A DNA stretch of 64,000 nucleotides from contig NZ_VFEV01000001.1 in the NCBI RefSeq assembly GCF_007858275.1, positions 62,001 through 126,000 on the forward strand. Direction: 5' to 3'. This DNA comes from Pseudomonas proteolytica (GTDB lineage: Bacteria; Pseudomonadota; Gammaproteobacteria; Pseudomonadales; Pseudomonadaceae). Below, one piece after another: positions 57,215-64,000 of the stretch. Position numbers and translations under genes: made by a program. Within the stretch, counting starts at the first letter, position 1; every line of letters starts with the position of its first letter. Under the pieces are notes generated by a model. The model saw only the letters and a program-made list of their open reading frames with translations, had not been told where the DNA came from and did not search any database.

Positions 57215-58408
57215 TCAATCGGCCTGACGACGCAGGAAAGCCGGGATGTCCAGGTAATCCAGATCATCTTGCGGATTCGGGCTACGGGACGCAGCAGCAC
57301 CGGCCTGAGCCTGGTTGCGCATCACGGTCGGACGATCCAGGTCACGGTAGTTCACCGACGGCATTTCCGGGCGCACAGGCGCTGGAGCGGCAGTCGAAGA
57401 CGCCTGGCTGGTGTGAACGGTATTGTCGATGACCTTCACAGGCTTCTCGATTTTAGCGCCCAGGCCAGTGGCAACCACGGTCACATGCAGTTCGTCGCGC
57501 ATGTCCGGATCGATAACGGTACCGACCTTGACCATCGCGTGCTCGGAAGCGAAGGCTTCGATGATGCTACCCACGTCGGAGTACTCACCCAGGGACAGGT
57601 CAGGACCGGCGGTGATGTTCACCAGGATGCCGCGTGCACCTTGCAGGTTCACGTCTTCGAGCAACGGGTTGCGGATAGCCGCTTCGGTCGCTTCACGTGC
57701 ACGGTTAGGACCGCTGGCGCAGCCAGTGCCCATCATCGCCATGCCCATTTCGCTCATGACAGTGCGTACGTCGGCAAAGTCGACGTTGATCATGCCCGGG
57801 CGCTTGATGATGTCGGAGATACCGCGAACGGCACCGGCCAGTACGTCATCAGCCTTGGCGAAAGCCGACAGCAGGCTTGCGTCTTTACCGAGGATGGTCA
57901 GCAGTTTCTCGTTGGGGATGGTGATCAACGAGTCAACGCTTTCAGACAGCAGACGGATACCTTCGTCGGCGATCTGCATGCGCTTGCGGCCTTCGAACGG
58001 GAACGGACGGGTCACGACAGCAACCGTCAGGATCCCCATTTCCTTGGCCACTTCGGCAATGATCGGCGCTGCACCGGTACCGGTACCGCCGCCCATGCCA
58101 GTGGTGATGAACACCATGTTGGTGCCTTGCAGCACTTCGGCAATACGCTCGCGGTCTTCCAGGGCGGCTTGACGGCCGACTTCCGGATTGGCGCCAGCGC
58201 CCAGGCCCTTGGTCACCGCAGTGCCCAATTGCAGGATGGTCCGCGCGCCAATGCTCTTGAGCGCCTGGGCATCAGTGTTGGCGCAGATGAATTCAACGCC
58301 TTCAATGTTGCTCTTGACCATATGGTTGACAGCGTTGCCGCCGCCACCGCCGACACCGATTACTTTGATAACCGGGCTTGCGGGGATGTTGTCTACGAGT
58401 TCGAACAT
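57215..58408 (-). CDS. ftsZ: Cell division GTPase FtsZ
   Basis: Tubulin-like GTPase that forms the division ring; 397 residues. The tubulin signature GGGTGTG is at 106-112. The GTPase and C-terminal domains are followed by a low-complexity linker (about 320-380) and the conserved tail DYLDIPAFLRRQAD that binds FtsA and ZipA. It is 65 bases downstream of ftsA, and further from lpxC, so promoters may lie in both gaps. Confidence 0.98.
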   Translation of the reverse strand: MFELVDNIPASPVIKVIGVGGGGGNAVNHMVKSNIEGVEFICANTDAQALKSIGARTILQLGTAVTKGLGAGANPEVGRQAALEDRERIAEVLQGTNMVFITTGMGGGTGTGAAPIIAEVAKEMGILTVAVVTRPFPFEGRKRMQIADEGIRLLSESVDSLITIPNEKLLTILGKDASLLSAFAKADDVLAGAVRGISDIIKRPGMINVDFADVRTVMSEMGMAMMGTGCASGPNRAREATEAAIRNPLLEDVNLQGARGILVNITAGPDLSLGEYSDVGSIIEAFASEHAMVKVGTVIDPDMRDELHVTVVATGLGAKIEKPVKVIDNTVHTSQASSTAAPAPVRPEMPSVNYRDLDRPTVMRNQAQAGAAASRSPNPQDDLDYLDIPAFLRRQAD

Positions 58409-58473
58409 TTTCCCTCTCCTTTCATTTCTCTAGTTTTTTCGCCTACTACTTGAAACGGTGTTGCGGTAAATCT

Positions 58474-59733
58474 TTAGAAATTGCCCTTCACCCAGGCTTG
58501 CAGGCGCTCCAGCAACGGCGCTTTAGGCTCGTCACTGCTGTAGCTTTCGCGGCTGCCAATGCCCGACAGGGAAATGCCGTCGGTCTGCTTTTGCAGGCCG
58601 TACAACAGCAAGCCCACACCGGTGGAATAAATCGGGTTGCGCACCACGTCGCCCAGGCCCTTGACGCCATGGGGCACGCCCAGGCGGACCGGCATGTGGA
58701 AGATCTCCTCGGCCAGTTCGACCGCGCCTTCCATCTTCGAGGTGCCACCGGTCAGCACGATGCCGGCCGGGATCAAATCTTCGTAGCCACTGCGGCGCAG
58801 TTCAGCCTGGATCAGGGTGAACAGTTCGTCGTAGCGCGGCTCGACCACTTCGGCCAGGGCCTGGCGCGACAGTTCGCGCGGTGGACGATCGCCCACGCTT
58901 GGCACCTTGATGGTTTCACCGGCACCGGCCAGCTTGGCCAGGGCGCAGGCGTAGCGGATCTTGATTTCTTCGGCGTACTGGGTCGGTGTACGCAACGCCA
59001 TGGCGATGTCGTTGGTCACCTGGTCGCCGGCAATCGGGATCACCGCGGTGTGACGGATCGCACCCTCGGTGAAGATTGCGATGTCGGTGGTGCCGCCGCC
59101 GATGTCCACCAGGCACACGCCCAGTTCTTTTTCGTCGTCGGTCAGTACCGAGTAGGCCGAGGCCAGTTGCTCAAGAATGATGTCGTCGATTTCCAGGCCG
59201 CAGCGGCGCACGCATTTTTCGATGTTCTGTGCGGCATTCACCGCGCAGGTCACTACGTGGACCTTGGCTTCCAGACGTACGCCCGACATGCCCAGGGGCT
59301 CACGTACGCCTTCCTGGTTATCGATCACGTAGTCCTGCGGCAGGGTGTGCAACACGCGCTGGTCAGCCGGGATCGCCACGGCCTGGGCGGCGTCAAGGAC
59401 GCGCTCAAGGTCGGCGGAGCTGACTTCACGGTCGCGGATCGCCACGATGCCGTGGGAGTTCAGGCTGCGGATGTGATTGCCCGCCACGCCGACGAACGCC
59501 GAGTGAATCCGGCAGCCGGCCATCAGTTGCGCTTCTTCGATGGCGCGCTGGATCGATTGCACGGTGGATTCGATATTGACCACCACGCCCTTCTTCAGGC
59601 CCCGGGACGGATGCGTGCCGATTCCGACGATTTCCAGCGTGCCGTCGTCCGCGACCTCGCCTACCAGCGCCACCACCTTGGAGGTGCCGATATCGAGACC
59701 GACGATCATTTTGCCGCTTTGCACGTTTGCCAT
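58474..59733 (-). CDS. ftsA: Cell division protein FtsA
   Basis: Actin-like ATPase that tethers FtsZ to the membrane; 419 residues. N-terminal MIVGLDIGTSKV, central VDIGGGTTDIAIF and the late GIVLTGGTSKMEG give the phosphate and adenosine motifs. The C-terminal LERLQAWVKGNF is the amphipathic membrane-targeting helix. It starts 15 bases after ftsQ, so the pair is co-transcribed. Confidence 0.97.
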   Translation of the reverse strand: MANVQSGKMIVGLDIGTSKVVALVGEVADDGTLEIVGIGTHPSRGLKKGVVVNIESTVQSIQRAIEEAQLMAGCRIHSAFVGVAGNHIRSLNSHGIVAIRDREVSSADLERVLDAAQAVAIPADQRVLHTLPQDYVIDNQEGVREPLGMSGVRLEAKVHVVTCAVNAAQNIEKCVRRCGLEIDDIILEQLASAYSVLTDDEKELGVCLVDIGGGTTDIAIFTEGAIRHTAVIPIAGDQVTNDIAMALRTPTQYAEEIKIRYACALAKLAGAGETIKVPSVGDRPPRELSRQALAEVVEPRYDELFTLIQAELRRSGYEDLIPAGIVLTGGTSKMEGAVELAEEIFHMPVRLGVPHGVKGLGDVVRNPIYSTGVGLLLYGLQKQTDGISLSGIGSRESYSSDEPKAPLLERLQAWVKGNF

Positions 59734-59748
59734 GGGTCCTGCCTCTTC

Positions 59749-60615
59749 TTAATTCTTCGCGACAGCGGGTTGCGCTGCCGTGGGCGCAGCCGGTTCGCGC
59801 CAGCTAACGGCCAGGCCGTTGGCATAACGCAGGTCGATGCTCGCAATGTTCGTAATCTGTTCTTTCAGGGTTTTGTCGTAGATGGCGATAAAGCGGCGCA
59901 TCTTCTCCACCAAGTGGTCGCGTCCCAGCAACAACTCGATGCCCGGGCCGGAACTGCCTGCCCCGGTGGTCAGGAACCAACTGCCCCGCTCGCGCAATTC
60001 CAGGCGCGCAATGGAGAAGCCCAGTGGCCGCAGCATCTGGCTCAAGGCCTGGTACTGCTGCATCACTTGCTGCTGTGCCCGTTGCGGTCCGAACAACTGC
60101 GGCAAATGCTCGTAGTTGGCCAACTCGCGCGGGTTGAATGCCTGGCCCTGGTTGTTCAACAGCGCCTCGTCGCCCCAACGGGCCACGGGCAGTTGTTCTT
60201 CCAGGCGGATCGTCACTTGATCCGGCCACACGCGCCGTACTTCGGCGTGGGCAATCCACGGCATCTGTTCCAGTTCGGCACGCATGCCTGCCAGGTCGAT
60301 GGTGAAGAAGCTCGCGGCCACGAAAGGCGCGATCCGCTGCTGCACCGCTTGCTGGCTGATGTAGCTCAAGTCGCCCTGCACGCTGATCTTGGTGATCGGG
60401 CGGTCGGCATACGGCAACAGCCGCTGCGCACCTTCATAGGTACCAAAGCCCAGCGCTACCAGCAGCACCGGCCAGAACAAGGCCTTGAGAAAACCAAAGT
60501 TGGCTTTCGGCAGGCGCGCCGACATCGGCTCTTTAGCCACCATTCGACTGGCACCACGCGGCACCGGCTTGCGGCCGGGAGCGGGTTGCTGATGACGAAG
60601 CGATGCGCCTTGCAT
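59749..60615 (-). CDS. ftsQ: Cell division protein FtsQ
   Basis: Bitopic inner-membrane protein of 288 residues. The cytoplasmic tail (1-45) is basic, the span is at about 46-65 ([14 protein letters not shown]), then the POTRA domain ([19 protein letters not shown] onward) and the beta domain that binds FtsB/FtsL. Four bases separate it from ddlB upstream, indicating coupling. An in-frame ATG after the first 24 codons ([10 protein letters not shown]) is an alternative start. Confidence 0.95.
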   Translation of the reverse strand: MQGASLRHQQPAPGRKPVPRGASRMVAKEPMSARLPKANFGFLKALFWPVLLVALGFGTYEGAQRLLPYADRPITKISVQGDLSYISQQAVQQRIAPFVAASFFTIDLAGMRAELEQMPWIAHAEVRRVWPDQVTIRLEEQLPVARWGDEALLNNQGQAFNPRELANYEHLPQLFGPQRAQQQVMQQYQALSQMLRPLGFSIARLELRERGSWFLTTGAGSSGPGIELLLGRDHLVEKMRRFIAIYDKTLKEQITNIASIDLRYANGLAVSWREPAAPTAAQPAVAKN

Positions 60616-60619
60616 GGTC

Positions 60620-63019
<2,400 letters not shown>

Positions 63020-63027
<8 letters not shown>

Positions 63028-64000
63028 GGGCCACCTCCAGGCAGATATCGACCACGCTGCGGGTGGCGTCGGGTTTGGCCAGGCGGCTTGCGGTGCTCGC
63101 CATGCTGTTCAGTCGTTCGGGTTGCATCAAAACCTCAGTCAGGCGTGCGGCCAGATCGGCGGCGCCAGTCGTTCTTTGCGGCAGCAGGAAGGCAGCGCCC
63201 TCCCCGGCCAAATATTCGGCGTTGCGGGTCTGGTGGTCGTCAATCGCATGGGGCAAAGGCACCAGCAAGGACGGCAGACCGGCAGCAGCCAGTTCACTGA
63301 CGGTCAACGCACCTGCGCGACAGACCACCAGGTCGGCCCAGCCATAGGCATGGGCCATGTCTTTGATAAAGGGCTCTACCGTCGCCTCGACACCGGCCTC
63401 GCGATAGCGGGCGGCAGTCACTTCATCGTGGTTCTTGCCCGCCTGGTGGAAGATCTCGGGACGCAGTTCCACAGGCAGTTGCGCCAGCGCTTCTGGCAGC
63501 AATTTGTTCAACGGCTCGGCGCCCAGGCTTCCGCCCAGGATCAGCAGATGCGCCTTGCGCCCGGCCAGGGTTTGGCGGGCAATGTCCATGAACAATTCGG
63601 TACGCACCGGATTGCCGGTGGTACGCCGCTTGTCCATGGCCGCAAACGTATTCGGGAACGCCTCGCAGACCCGCGCCGCCAATGGCGCCAACAGACGGTT
63701 GGCAGTACCGGCCACGGCATTCTGTTCGTGGACGATCACCGGCACACCCGCCAACCGCGCGGCCACACCGCCGGGACCGGTGACGTAGCCACCAAAACCC
63801 AGCACGCATACCGGCTTCAACTCACGGATGACCTTGCGCGCCTGCCACACCGCCTTGAGCAATACGAACGGCGCCTTGAGCAGGGACAATTTGCTCTTGC
63901 CGCGCAGGCCGCTGACGTTGATCAGGTGCAGGCGCAAACCGGCAGCCGGGACCAATTCATTTTCAATGCCACGGGGCGTACCCAGCCAATGCACGGTGTA
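63020..64000 (-). CDS. murG: MurG N-acetylglucosaminyltransferase (5' end missing)
   Basis: Lipid II synthase that adds GlcNAc to lipid I on the inner face of the membrane. The frame is open to the right edge and reads [21 protein letters not shown], so about 32 N-terminal residues with the first glycine-rich loop lie outside. Seen here: [33 protein letters not shown] (UDP-GlcNAc loop), [11 protein letters not shown] and [15 protein letters not shown]. The GTG at 63994 is internal. Confidence 0.97.

Overview
The window reads as a chromosomal segment of a Pseudomonas of the P. fluorescens group. The reasons are high GC, a complete alginate operon in the canonical Pseudomonas order, a dcw cell-division cluster ending in ftsZ-lpxC, and about fifteen REP/REPIN-type repeats with GTGGGAGC or GTAGGAGC ends scattered through intergenic DNA. 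I see no rRNA, tRNA, CRISPR array, insertion sequence, phage or replication origin. The first gene is cut by the left edge and the last (murG) by the right edge.

Layout. 1-8.6 kb is housekeeping: a carboxylesterase, the RNA helicase rhlB, a DauA-like FAD amine dehydrogenase, moaCDE (molybdopterin), a PIN-PhoH ATPase, a degenerate polysaccharide deacetylase and yaaA. 8.7-9.5 kb is an AT-rich regulatory region with a candidate AlgU promoter. 9.5-26.1 kb is the alginate operon algD-alg8-alg44-algK-algE-algG-algX-algL-algI-algJ-algF-algA. It encodes GDP-mannuronate supply (AlgA, AlgD), the c-di-GMP-gated inner-membrane polymerase (Alg8, Alg44), the periplasmic scaffold, epimerase and lyase (AlgK, AlgG, AlgX, AlgL), the acetylation machinery (AlgI, AlgJ, AlgF, AlgX) and the outer-membrane porin (AlgE). 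REP elements sit at four points in the operon, and one lies inside the reading frame of the algK signal region.

26.2-29.0 kb is a lower-GC gene for a 934-residue dermonecrotic-toxin-type protein, with a possible ADP-ribosyltransferase-like C-terminus and no visible immunity gene. 29.2-33.2 kb has a small membrane protein, a short-chain dehydrogenase and a divergent LysR / MFS + NTF2-like module. 33.3-39.3 kb is an AaeAB-like aromatic-acid efflux operon with its own outer-membrane factor and a divergent LysR regulator. 39.4-46.3 kb carries a 2-hydroxyacid dehydrogenase, a CheV-like protein, an acetyltransferase, a YkgJ-type Cys-cluster protein, a PAS chemoreceptor, a periplasmic binding protein fused to a RidA domain, and a small conserved-looking protein. 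46.5-52.8 kb is an RND efflux pair followed by a CusRS-like two-component system. 52.8-56.1 kb holds a leader or sRNA-like region with a strong terminator, an OprD-family porin and a diguanylate cyclase. 56.2-64 kb is the minus-strand dcw cluster murG-murC-ddlB-ftsQ-ftsA-ftsZ followed by lpxC.

The strongest points for follow-up are the REPIN in the algK coding region, the orphan multidomain toxin, the exported SBP-RidA fusion, and the inverted repeat plus terminator upstream of the oprD-like gene. All assignments come from reading motifs by eye; no database search was run.
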